Below are positions 26,719 to 35,500 of a stretch of DNA of 64,000 bases, one piece after another; within the stretch, counting starts at the first letter, position 1, and the number at the start of each line of letters is the position of its first letter. The notes under the pieces were generated by a model that had not been told where the DNA came from, searched no databases, and saw nothing but the letters and a program-made list of their open reading frames with translations. The position numbers and the translations under genes were made by a program. The DNA is from Bryocella elongata. GTDB taxonomy: Bacteria; Acidobacteriota; Terriglobia; Terriglobales; Acidobacteriaceae. The DNA lies in contig NZ_FNVA01000009.1 in the NCBI RefSeq assembly GCF_900108185.1, positions 186,001 to 250,000 on the forward strand, given 5' to 3'.

Positions 26719-28556
26719 GCCATCACCTCCGTGGATTTTTCTGAGCAGATGGAGCGCAGCTGCTCCACGCTATGGCGACGCGTAAAGGTGAGGAAGCTCT
26801 CACCGGTGTGCCGCGTCGCCAGGTAGAAAGTGAAGAGGCGCTGGAGCATGGGCAGCACCTCGGTGTACTTCATGGCGGGAAAGAGCTGCCGGGCGATGGC
26901 CTGGTCGTTGTCTGCGCCGCCGCCGAGGTTAACCTGGTAACCCTCCTCGCCGCCTACCTTCACGCCCATCAAGCCGATATCGCCGATGTAATGCTGCGCG
27001 CAGGAGTTGGGGCAGCCGGTGACGTGCAGGTTGACCGGTTGGTCGAGGATGAAGAGCTTGTCGAGCGAGCGAGCGATTTCGAGCGCATGGGTCTTGGTGT
27101 CGGCCTGCGCAAACTTGCAGCCCTGGCTTCCGGTACAGGCCACGGTGCCGCTCATCACGTGGCCTGCTGAGGTCTCGAGCCCGGCAGAGGCCAGGGTCTC
27201 GCAGAGATCGACGGCGCGCTGCGACGAGACGTTGGGGATCAGCAGGTTCTGCCATACCGTGAGACGCACTTCGCGCGAGCCGAACGAATCTACGGCATCG
27301 GCGATGGCGCGAGCCTGTTCGATGGGGAGCCAGCCAACGGGCGTGCATACGCCAACGTAGCTGAGCCCGGGCTGCGACTGCGCGTGCACGCCGAGGTGTC
27401 CGGCGCGATCGATGGGGCCACGCGGCTCGCACTCGTCCGCGGCGATACGCAGGATGGGGAATGCGAGCTTCGTCTCGGTCTCGGCGAGAAAACGCTCTAC
27501 CCCTTGCTTACCGGGCCCCCACTTGTCAATGAGGTACTTGAGCCGCGCCTTCCTGCGATCGGTACGGTCGCCATGTTCGGCGAAGACACGCACCATCGCC
27601 GCAGCGACAGCCACCAGTTGATTGGGCTCCAGCAACAGGCCGCAGTCCGTTGCAAACTGCTTGTGCCCGGTGATGCCGCAGAGCAGCACGCGGAAGTACA
27701 CGCCCGCGGGAACGCTGCGTCCTTCGCCCACCCGCACGGCGACGAAGCCGATGTCGTTAGTGTCCGCGAGTGCGCTGATGGCGCCGCCGTTGTCGAAGGC
27801 GATATTGAACTTGCGGGGAAGGCCGAACATGTCGCGCGAGTTCGAGATGTAATTCTGCAGCGCCTCGGCAAACGGCTGTACGTCGATGAGCTCCTGCGGG
27901 TCGAAGCCGGAGATGGGCGACGCTGTAATGTTGCGGATGTTGTCAGCACCGGAGCCATGCGAGGACATACCGAGCTTCCGCACCGCATTCAGGACGTTGA
28001 CGACGTCCTTCGGCGCGAACTCACGCATCTGGATGTTGGCGCGGGTGGTGAGGTCGAGACGCCCGTTGCCATAGCGCTCGGCGATATCACAGAGGCCGCG
28101 CAGCTGGGTGCTGGTGAGAACACCGCCCGGGACGCGCATGCGAAGCATGAAGGAATCCTGCGCGGGCGCTACATGGAAGAGGCCATGAAACTTCATACGA
28201 TAGCGTCGCTCGGGGTTCGGCGCGGCGTTCGTCGACGAGCACTCCAGCAGCTCATCCCACAGATCCAGGGGATTGCGCTGGTACTTCCAGAGTTCTTCCT
28301 GGCAGAGATCCGAGATCGGAGTGCCAAAGAAGCTGGGCTCTTCCACTGGCGCGGCTAGATTCACGCCGGCCTGCGTGGGATCAACGGTCAAGGAGCCGGA
28401 TGCCGTCTGTCCAACAAAGGGCAACCGGTTCGCGACACCGGCAAAGAAGCCACGGAGATATTGCTCCTGCTCGGCAGTGAAACCCGAGCCCGTGCGCTGC
28501 AGAGCATGCTGCAACGGATTCGCGTGCGTCGAGTTGGACGGCGTCGACATCATCAA
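26715..28556 (-). CDS. nirA: Siroheme nitrite (or sulfite) reductase, NirA/CysI family
   Basis: A 613-residue hemoprotein reducing nitrite to ammonia by six electrons. The coupled siroheme/[4Fe-4S] ligands are CTGSQGC (about residue 473) and GCPNSC (about residue 514). Two ferredoxin-like half domains are present, the first with PGGVLTSTQLR. The N-terminus carries FTAEQEQYLRGFFAGVANR, similar to a segment in the diflavin reductase encoded next. It is the first gene of the nitrate operon; the ATG at 28556 follows an AAGG. Nitrite is favoured over sulfite because of the neighbouring nitrate reductase and transporter, but the two families are hard to separate by eye. Confidence 0.85.
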   Translation of the reverse strand: MMMSTPSNSTHANPLQHALQRTGSGFTAEQEQYLRGFFAGVANRLPFVGQTASGSLTVDPTQAGVNLAAPVEEPSFFGTPISDLCQEELWKYQRNPLDLWDELLECSSTNAAPNPERRYRMKFHGLFHVAPAQDSFMLRMRVPGGVLTSTQLRGLCDIAERYGNGRLDLTTRANIQMREFAPKDVVNVLNAVRKLGMSSHGSGADNIRNITASPISGFDPQELIDVQPFAEALQNYISNSRDMFGLPRKFNIAFDNGGAISALADTNDIGFVAVRVGEGRSVPAGVYFRVLLCGITGHKQFATDCGLLLEPNQLVAVAAAMVRVFAEHGDRTDRRKARLKYLIDKWGPGKQGVERFLAETETKLAFPILRIAADECEPRGPIDRAGHLGVHAQSQPGLSYVGVCTPVGWLPIEQARAIADAVDSFGSREVRLTVWQNLLIPNVSSQRAVDLCETLASAGLETSAGHVMSGTVACTGSQGCKFAQADTKTHALEIARSLDKLFILDQPVNLHVTGCPNSCAQHYIGDIGLMGVKVGGEEGYQVNLGGGADNDQAIARQLFPAMKYTEVLPMLQRLFTFYLATRHTGESFLTFTRRHSVEQLRSICSEKSTEVMA

Positions 28557-28585
28557 CCTTCCCTGTGGGTGCGGCGACCAATGAG

Positions 28586-28685
28586 ACGACGAGCCTGGCG
28601 GGAATCACGGAACGAGTTGATGACGGAGCTGCACGAAGACGAGCGCAGTCACACAACACATACGTGAAGGTGTCAGGCTCGTCGT
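28586..28685 (-). promoter_or_regulatory. Long-range 12-bp inverted repeat in the nitrate operon leader
   Basis: The minus-strand leader holds ACGACGAGCCTG (28685-28674) and its perfect complement (28597-28586), separated by 76 nt, ending 29 nt before the nirA start. In RNA they would close a multi-branch structure, which includes CTGCGC/GTGCAG. With an ANTAR regulator encoded opposite, this is a candidate antitermination or translation-control element. I could not find unmistakable tandem hexaloops with the ANTAR consensus. Confidence 0.45.
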
Positions 28686-28783
28686 GGAGCGGGCAAAACT
28701 TTCTGAGTATCGGATGGCGAGCGCGTCAGGGGGCTCAACCAGAGAGAACACCGTTGCGGTCAGGGCTGCGGTGTAATAGCGCG

Positions 28784-28813
28784 AGTATAGGGGCAAATCC
28801 GCCTGCCGCGCAA
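28784..28813 (-). promoter_or_regulatory. Candidate promoter of the nitrate assimilation operon
   Basis: On the minus strand TTGCGC (28813-28808) is separated by 18 nt from TATACT (28789-28784). This would give a leader of about 220 nt before nirA. An inverted repeat, CTGGAG (28814-28819) and CTCCAG (28831-28836), abuts the -35 box and could be an activator or repressor site. Confidence 0.45.
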
Positions 28814-28896
28814 CTGGAGATTTATATTGCCTCCAGGGCTGGCCCACTCTGGAGCAGCCTCACGCGACGCGCGGAGGCGCTATGGCGGAGCAAACT

Positions 28897-28926
28897 TTGG
28901 TGCGTCACTCGCGAACCAGCTAGAAT
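28897..28926 (+). promoter_or_regulatory. Candidate promoter of the HemD-GAF-ANTAR gene
   Basis: TTGGTG (28897-28902), an 18-nt spacer and TAGAAT (28921-28926) give an untranslated leader of about 60 nt, ending in GGGAGAG before the ATG at 28994. It is divergent from the nitrate operon promoter. Confidence 0.4.
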
Positions 28927-28993
28927 CGAAATATTCACGACTTTTCAATGTATCTTCGCTTCGAAGGCCGCCAACCTCCACCGGGAGAGACTC

Positions 28994-30679
28994 ATGCCTC
29001 ACGCCAGCTTTGATGGACTTCGAGTGCTTTCGCTCGAGTCCCGGCGTGCCCGCGAGGTCGAAAAGCTGATCCGCACCTACAACGGCGAAGCCATCGTTGT
29101 GCCGTCGATGCGTGAGATCTCCCTCACCTCGAATACGGTTGCGCTCGAGTTTGGACGCCGACTGCTGGCAGGTGAGTTCGACGCCATCGTGTTCATGACG
29201 GGAGTCGGCGTCGCCAAGCTCGTAGAAACACTCTCGAGCACCTTCGACAAAGAGAGCATTCTTGCCGAACTGCGCAAACGAGAGATCATCGCACGCGGCG
29301 TGAAGCCACTGCAGGTGCTGCGCGAACTGAACGTCTCCGCTGCTGTGACGACCGCCGAGCCGAGTACGTGGCGCGAGGTCGTCGCGCAGATGGAGAAGAA
29401 GTACGGCGAACGCCTGAGCGCGATGAGCGTCGCGGTGCAGGAGTATGGTGCGACCAACCCCGAGCTCATTGCAGAGCTGGTGGCACGCTGCGACGAAGTG
29501 ATGAAGGTCCCTTTGTATCAGTGGGGGCTGCCGCTGGACATCGCTCCTCTGCAGCAGACGGTGCGTGATCTCATCGATGGCAACATCGATGTCGTGCTGT
29601 TTATGACGGCGGTGCAGGTGATTCATCTGTTTCAGGTGGCAACCGAGATGGGCGTCGCCACCGAGCTCCGCAGCGCCCTGAATGCCACGGCCGTGATTTC
29701 AGTGGGACCGACGACGACCGAAGAGATCCTGCACTACGGCTTCAAGCCGGACTTCGAACCTTCGCGCCCACGCATGGGCTTCATGATCAATGAAGCCGCG
29801 CAGTACTCGGGCAAGGTGCTCGCTGCCAAGCGCAGCCGCGTGCCGGAGGACGAGGTCTCTTCCCTGCTCGATGTGCCGCGACCGAATCTTCCCGCAGAGT
29901 CAGCTCCGCTTGCAGTGCAACATACGCATGCCGTGCCGCAGGTCGCGTACTCCACACCCACGATGGCGGGCTTTCGCGATGGCCTGGCTCCGTTGGATGT
30001 ACTGGAGCAGGTTTCCAGCAGCCTCACGTCTTCCGATCCGCTGCATGTGGTGCTCTCGCGCATCGTCGCCTGCGTCTGCGCGATCGTGCCGTGCGACTCA
30101 TGCTTCATCTACACGCTGGAAGAGGACAAGCTGGTGCTGCGCGCATCGCGCAACCCTCATGTCGGGGATATCGACCAGTTTCGCATCGCTGTTGGCCAGG
30201 GTGTGACTGGTTGGGTTGCCGAGCATCGCGAGCCGGTTGCAATCTCAGAGCGTGCCAGCGACGATCCTCGCTTTGCGGCGTTCATGCAGATTCCTGAAGA
30301 TACCTTCGAAGCGATGCTGTGCGTTCCTGTGCTATGCGCGGGCGGCGTCGTAGGTGTGCTGAATCTGCAGCACCGCAAGCCGTACCACCATACCGAGCTG
30401 GAGCGGCGGCTTCTGGCTACGATCGGCGTACTGGTGGGTGCGGAGATCGAGCGTGCAAGGCTCGAGACGGTGAACCTGCAGCTTACCGATCGGCTCGAAT
30501 CGCGCAAGGTCATCGACCGCGCGAAGGGGCTGCTGCAGCGCGATCTGAAGATCAGCGAAGACGAAGCGTATCGCATGATGCAGAAGGAGAGCCGGCAGCG
30601 TCGCCGCTCGATGCGCGAGGTCGCGGAGGCCATCCTTCTCTCCGAAAGCATGCGCAACCCGCGTGCCTCTGCCACCTGA
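28994..30679 (+). CDS. HemD-like / GAF / ANTAR fusion, probable nitrate-locus regulator
   Basis: A 561-residue three-part protein. Residues about 8-265 match uroporphyrinogen-III synthase (HemD) fold segments (AIVVPSMREI, DAIVFMTGVGV, VGPTTTEEILHYGFKP). Residues about 335-490 form a GAF domain (VGQGVTGWVAEHREPVAI, AMLCVPVLCAGGVVGVLNLQ). Residues about 495-555 form an ANTAR RNA-binding antiterminator domain (ESRKVIDRAKGLLQRDL, SEDEAYRMMQ). I take the ATG at 28994 with GGGAGAG upstream; the frame open from 28565 is not coding before it. ANTAR proteins such as NasR and NasT control nitrate operons, and the actinobacterial nitrate regulator NnaR also carries a HemD-like domain. Whether the HemD part is catalytic or senses a tetrapyrrole is unknown. 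Confidence 0.85.
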   Translation: MPHASFDGLRVLSLESRRAREVEKLIRTYNGEAIVVPSMREISLTSNTVALEFGRRLLAGEFDAIVFMTGVGVAKLVETLSSTFDKESILAELRKREIIARGVKPLQVLRELNVSAAVTTAEPSTWREVVAQMEKKYGERLSAMSVAVQEYGATNPELIAELVARCDEVMKVPLYQWGLPLDIAPLQQTVRDLIDGNIDVVLFMTAVQVIHLFQVATEMGVATELRSALNATAVISVGPTTTEEILHYGFKPDFEPSRPRMGFMINEAAQYSGKVLAAKRSRVPEDEVSSLLDVPRPNLPAESAPLAVQHTHAVPQVAYSTPTMAGFRDGLAPLDVLEQVSSSLTSSDPLHVVLSRIVACVCAIVPCDSCFIYTLEEDKLVLRASRNPHVGDIDQFRIAVGQGVTGWVAEHREPVAISERASDDPRFAAFMQIPEDTFEAMLCVPVLCAGGVVGVLNLQHRKPYHHTELERRLLATIGVLVGAEIERARLETVNLQLTDRLESRKVIDRAKGLLQRDLKISEDEAYRMMQKESRQRRRSMREVAEAILLSESMRNPRASAT

Positions 30680-30706
30680 GTACGGACGAAGATCCAGACC
30701 TCACGC

Positions 30707-32587
30707 TCAGTGTGCCGGCACGCTGCTTGTTGGCGTCACCCACATATAGAGAACCGTCTGATGGACTCGATCGCCATCGCGCCGCTCAAGGAATCGCTCC
30801 GTATTGAGCGAAGAGAAGCTGCGGCTCAGTCCTCCCATCGTGTCGTGAAAGAAGGCTGGCTGGGACGATCCGGCAGGTTGATCGGCTGAGGACGTAGCCG
30901 AAGCAACCTCGCCTGCGGCTTGCGAACCGGCGTCCTGCGCGCTGCCATCCTGCGCCGAGCTTGTTCCGGAGGCAGCAGCGAAACGAGAGCTGCCGCCCGT
31001 CGCACGATCCAGCGTGGAGGTGAGCTGCATGAAGGCCGGCCGCACCTGAGGCGGGCGGAACTCGGCGATGGTTGCAGCGGCGGCATGATGGCCGGAGCTC
31101 TTCGGCATAAGAGCCACGATGGACCTCACGATCTCTGCGTCGGTGCCCACTACCGCCGTGTTGCCACTGATCCCAAGAGCGACAGGAGTAGCCCCGGTCG
31201 CAACCAACATCGTGCCTCCCTCAACGGCCTGCTTCGACCACGAGACTCCGACTCCACCAACGGTCATGCGACTGCGCAAGCCATCGAGCACCGCGCGAGA
31301 GAGAGTGGCTTCATCCCACGGCCCGCTGCGACGAAGTACCACCGCGGAGTGAATGGGTAGGAACAGCGAAGTGGGCTGCGCCATTGAGCGGCTCACACTA
31401 AGCATCGCCGTGAGTGGTGCGGCCTTGAGCGCCTGTTGCAGTGGCGCGAGCCACGTGTCGGGAGATTCCTTCGGCGGCTGTATAGCGTCGATGCGAGTTT
31501 CGAGATCGGTCACGTCCCCGGACGGCGCTACCTCCAGCTCGGCTTCGGGCGCATATTCACTCTGCGTTTGCTGGGCAGCGGAGCGCTCCAGCACCTTGTC
31601 GCGAAGCTCGGTGATTGCCTGCTCCACGGTTGGATTGGAGCTTGCGCGGAAGGTTCCTGCATCCTGAGGTACAAGCTCAGCCAAGGCAGACGTGTCTTCG
31701 CTGTCGTAACTAAGGTTCGTTCCTGTTGCAGGCAGGAGCACGCGCTCTTCACGAAACTGTCCCGCCTCGCGGTAGAGGTCGATCTCGGCAGCACGATAGC
31801 GCCGCGTGTCCGAGATGTTGCGCTGGATCCAGTAGCTTTCGAACTGCGGCGTGTGTGCGATGCGAGCGAGATCGAGCTGCATGTGCAGGTCGCCATGCTG
31901 CGCAGGTGAGGCCTTCGCCGCAGCGTCATACCAGCCCTCCTCGACGAGGCTCGGCGCCTTCGTGGTGCCCTGCATCAACACCAGGGCATTGGCCAGAAGA
32001 TCCTCGCGAGTGGCGATCAGCAGCCATTCTCCGCGCTGCGCAAACGCCACGGTGCGCTGTTGCCCGTTTGATCCGGAGTCCGAGCTCGCGAGGCCTCCGC
32101 TACGAACATAGAAGGTGGTGTCACCGGCCTTGCGCGCAGTGAAACGGGAGCGGTTCGCGAGCAGTTCGATGCCTTCACTCTGCCCGGACTTCAGATGCGT
32201 GATGTACACAAACTCGAGGTTGCCGATGTCATACCAGGCGAAGATGCTTTGCGTTCCGGCAACGGACTTGAGGAAAGGCGAGCCGAATTCGGTGCCAGCC
32301 GCAGCTCCGGCGAACTCCTGTTCGGCATCGGTGAGGCGGCCCCATAGACGCGAGTTGGAGAAGACGTTATAACTCGCGCTTCGCATCCACGCGGCCTGCT
32401 CCTGCGAGCTGTTCCAATCCGCGAGCAGCTTTGAGAAGTCCGGCGACTCGATGGTGAGCAGCGCGCCGGGAGGCAGATCCGCGGCTAGCCCTCGCGATGC
32501 GGACGCCCGCTGCTGTGCTGCCCAGATCCATGCCGAGGCCGCCAGCGTTGCCAGGCCAACTGCCACTATCACTCGTGACGTTTTCAT
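30707..32587 (-). CDS. Unrecognised 626-residue envelope protein, last gene of the propeller/vWA/TPR operon
   Basis: Family not recognised. The N-terminus is a signal anchor (VIVAVGLATLAASAWIWAAQQ), so most of the protein lies outside the cytoplasm. The body is mixed alpha/beta and begins LPPGALLTIESPDFSKLLADW. It resembles secreted acidobacterial proteins that model threshold or energy-like quantities but contains no catalytic motif I know. A Ser/Ala/Gly-rich stretch (about residues 545-585) precedes the C-terminus. Its ATG overlaps the stop of the giant TPR gene as ATGA, so the two are translated together and the products probably associate. Confidence 0.7.
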   Translation of the reverse strand: MKTSRVIVAVGLATLAASAWIWAAQQRASASRGLAADLPPGALLTIESPDFSKLLADWNSSQEQAAWMRSASYNVFSNSRLWGRLTDAEQEFAGAAAGTEFGSPFLKSVAGTQSIFAWYDIGNLEFVYITHLKSGQSEGIELLANRSRFTARKAGDTTFYVRSGGLASSDSGSNGQQRTVAFAQRGEWLLIATREDLLANALVLMQGTTKAPSLVEEGWYDAAAKASPAQHGDLHMQLDLARIAHTPQFESYWIQRNISDTRRYRAAEIDLYREAGQFREERVLLPATGTNLSYDSEDTSALAELVPQDAGTFRASSNPTVEQAITELRDKVLERSAAQQTQSEYAPEAELEVAPSGDVTDLETRIDAIQPPKESPDTWLAPLQQALKAAPLTAMLSVSRSMAQPTSLFLPIHSAVVLRRSGPWDEATLSRAVLDGLRSRMTVGGVGVSWSKQAVEGGTMLVATGATPVALGISGNTAVVGTDAEIVRSIVALMPKSSGHHAAAATIAEFRPPQVRPAFMQLTSTLDRATGGSSRFAAASGTSSAQDGSAQDAGSQAAGEVASATSSADQPAGSSQPAFFHDTMGGLSRSFSSLNTERFLERRDGDRVHQTVLYMWVTPTSSVPAH

Positions 32588-35500
32588 GGCTGATCCTCTC
32601 TGCTCGATACAGCGACGTCATCCTCTGGAGGCTGCTCTAACCGCACTCGCACCACTGCCGCCTGTGCCAGTTCGCGATGAATCAACGGGCGCCTTGCGGC
32701 GTTCGCAGCATCGCGCCGCGTGAGGTCCTGGAGTTGCTCTATCTGCGCGAGCACCGGCTTCGCTGCGGGAACATCCCCCAGCACCGAGGCCTCGCGTTGC
32801 AGGGCGTTGATGGCCTGAGCGCGATCGTTGGTCGCGAGATATACCTCGGCCATTGCTTTGTCCAGATCCGCGTCCGCTGTGGAACTTGCCGTGGCACGGC
32901 CGCTCGATATAACCGAATCGTCCTGCGCATCAGCATTCATGGCATCCGCGCCGGCGTCGTTCGAACTCCACGGCTGCGCCGCCGGGGTCGAGCTGCGGAC
33001 TGCCATCCACTCATCGAGCACCGTGCGAGCTTCACGCATCTGCCTGGTCGAGTACTCCGCAAGGAAGAGCTGCTGCCGCATCGCGTCGGCCCCCGGACCG
33101 AACGGTGCTATAGCGATTGCATCCTGGAGCAGGGTTCTCTTTGTCGCGGGATCGGATGTGTGTTCTGCCGCAGCGGCACGCGCGAGCGTGAAGTATGGTT
33201 GCGCGCTGGCAGACGCATCGAGGGTGTCCGAGGCGAGCAGATCAAGTTCCCCGCTACCGAGCCCATGACCGTCAGCATGAAGTGAGCGAAGATCTCGCGC
33301 AGCCCGCACACGGAGCGCATATGGAGCACTGTTGTCAGATGCGACGGCATGCAGAGCCGTAGCGGGCTGGCCCGCGTGAGCCTTGCTCTGCGCTTCCGCG
33401 AGCCGCACGGTGTAACTCATCTCCCAGGGAACGCTTGCCGCGAGACGCGTCAGGAACGGCAGTGCTTCCGCCAGATGATCGTTGCGTTCGAGAAGGCTCG
33501 CCGCACTATCGAGATTGCCCGCAGCATCTCCGCCACTCCGGATGAGAGCTTCGAGGGTCGCGACGGCATCGCTCACATCATCTGTCTTCAACCTGGCTTC
33601 GGCGAGGAGCAGATATTCCTTTGGAGTAAGTTCGTGTGCGCTCTGGGCGCGCGTGAAGACGAACTCCAGCACGGAGCGGGCAGGCTGGTACTCCTTCGCG
33701 GTTGACAGCTGTGCGGCCGCTGCCTCCAAGGCCGTCACGCCTGGCGCAGTCTCATCGTCAGCCGCATACGAAGCAAGCAACGCCGGCAAGCCACCGGAGC
33801 GCGCGGCAATGACGACCGCCGCCTGTTGAAAGGCGTCTTCGGCGCGCTCCTTGTCTGTAAGGGATTGCAACAGGCCATGCGCTTCGGAGGTCTGGCCATC
33901 CGCAAGATACAACGTGAGCAGGTTGCTGAGAATTCCGCTCCGCTTGTACTGCCAGGATGCGTAGTCTTCCGCGCGTGCAGGGTCCTTGCTCGCGGCACGG
34001 AGCAACTGCAGCTCGCGTTCCAGCACAGCGACTCGAGCCCGATCGACAAGCCACGGCTCCGCGTCGAGCCCATTGAGCACGTCGAACTCGGCTTTGGCGC
34101 TCGATGCCAGCGCGAAGAGATGCGAGAGGGCGACCTTCTGATCGGCCCACGCGCTGTACTCTGCGTGTAGCAGTTCCGTGGAACGGTACGATCCGTTACG
34201 CGCGAGGTAGGTGCGTAAGACATCCTCGCGTGCAGACTGTAGCTCCTGCGTGAGCCCGCGACGTGACGTATGCTGCGTGATCGCCGCGAAGTCGATCCAG
34301 AAGCTTTCAGGGACAGCTCCGCCCTTGTCTTCGAGGACGCGAAGATCACTATAGGCACGGCGCCATGCGGTGATCGCATCGGGCTTTCGGTTCATGTTCC
34401 ACAACAGCGTTGCCGCGGCATCGTCGAGCTCGGCATTCTCGGGTGAGAGCTCGCGGGCATGGGCGATCTGCAACAATGCGGCCTCGGGATGACCGGCCTC
34501 TGCATAGGACGTCGCGAGTGTGCGGTAGCTATCGACGTCCGCCGATGACTCGAGGTCCGCTGCCATCGCGCTCTCGTAGTCAGCGTGCGTTCCTGGCAGT
34601 GACATCCACTGGCCATAGCGCGCGGCCAGATAGAACCACGGCACGCCCGTGAGCTCTTGAGTTGCATCAGGCTTGCGTTGAACTCGCTCGCCGATGCTGC
34701 GATCCCATGCGAGCGCGGAGCGGAAGGCTGCTCCGGCAGGGGGTGTTGCATCACCGACATAGAGCGACGCGAGGCCGTGATACTCCGCGCCCCAGATGGG
34801 CTCGAGCTTGCTGCCGCGGGCTGCGACGACCTGGAGAGACAACGGTGGCTGGACCTCTGCCAGCGCCGTGTTTGCGACGGTATCGGCAAAGGCGTCGTTG
34901 CTGCTCGATGCCAGTGCGATCAACTGCTGCGGGGCTCGCTGCACGATCTCACGTAAGACGATCTGCTGCGCACTCGCGTCGGTCTCGATGAGCGCGACCT
35001 GCTGATGCACCATCCGCAGGAGGGCGTCGGTGTCTCCCGTCGCCGCGGTTACACGCAGCATCTCGACCAGCGCATCTTCGCGTGTACCGGGCTTTGGCGC
35101 AGGACCAACGTACGTCGTCAGCGTCTGCAGGAGATCCTTGAAGCGAAGGCGCGCGTGCTGCAGCGAGATGAGAGGACGCAGCTGATCGCCGGACTGCTGA
35201 TCCGCACTCAACAGGATATGTGTGCGCCAATGCTCTTGAAGCTCAGCCAGATGTGCCGTCTCGGCAGCGGGTATCCAACGCTGGCGGAGATCCTGGTTGC
35301 TCGCGCGTGAGCCCTGCGCCTGGAGCATCGCGGCAAAGGATGCGCGTTCCTCCGGCGTGTCATAGGCATCGGCGGTCCTGCACATCTCCTGCAGAGCATT
35401 GGTGAACGCAGCCGCGGCCTCCTGCTTTCGCATGGCGGTGTAGCGCGCACGCCATTCGGCGTCCGTTACGCCCAGCGGTCCCTGCTGCTTCAACTGAGCG

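Noticed and set aside
28586-28685. 12-bp inverted repeat as a simple rho-independent terminator
   Set aside because: The loop is 76 nt and no T-run follows, so it is described only as a leader structure.
28565-28993. Upstream 143-residue extension of the HemD-GAF-ANTAR protein
   Set aside because: It covers the divergent promoter region, looks non-coding, and the ATG at 28994 has a good ribosome site.
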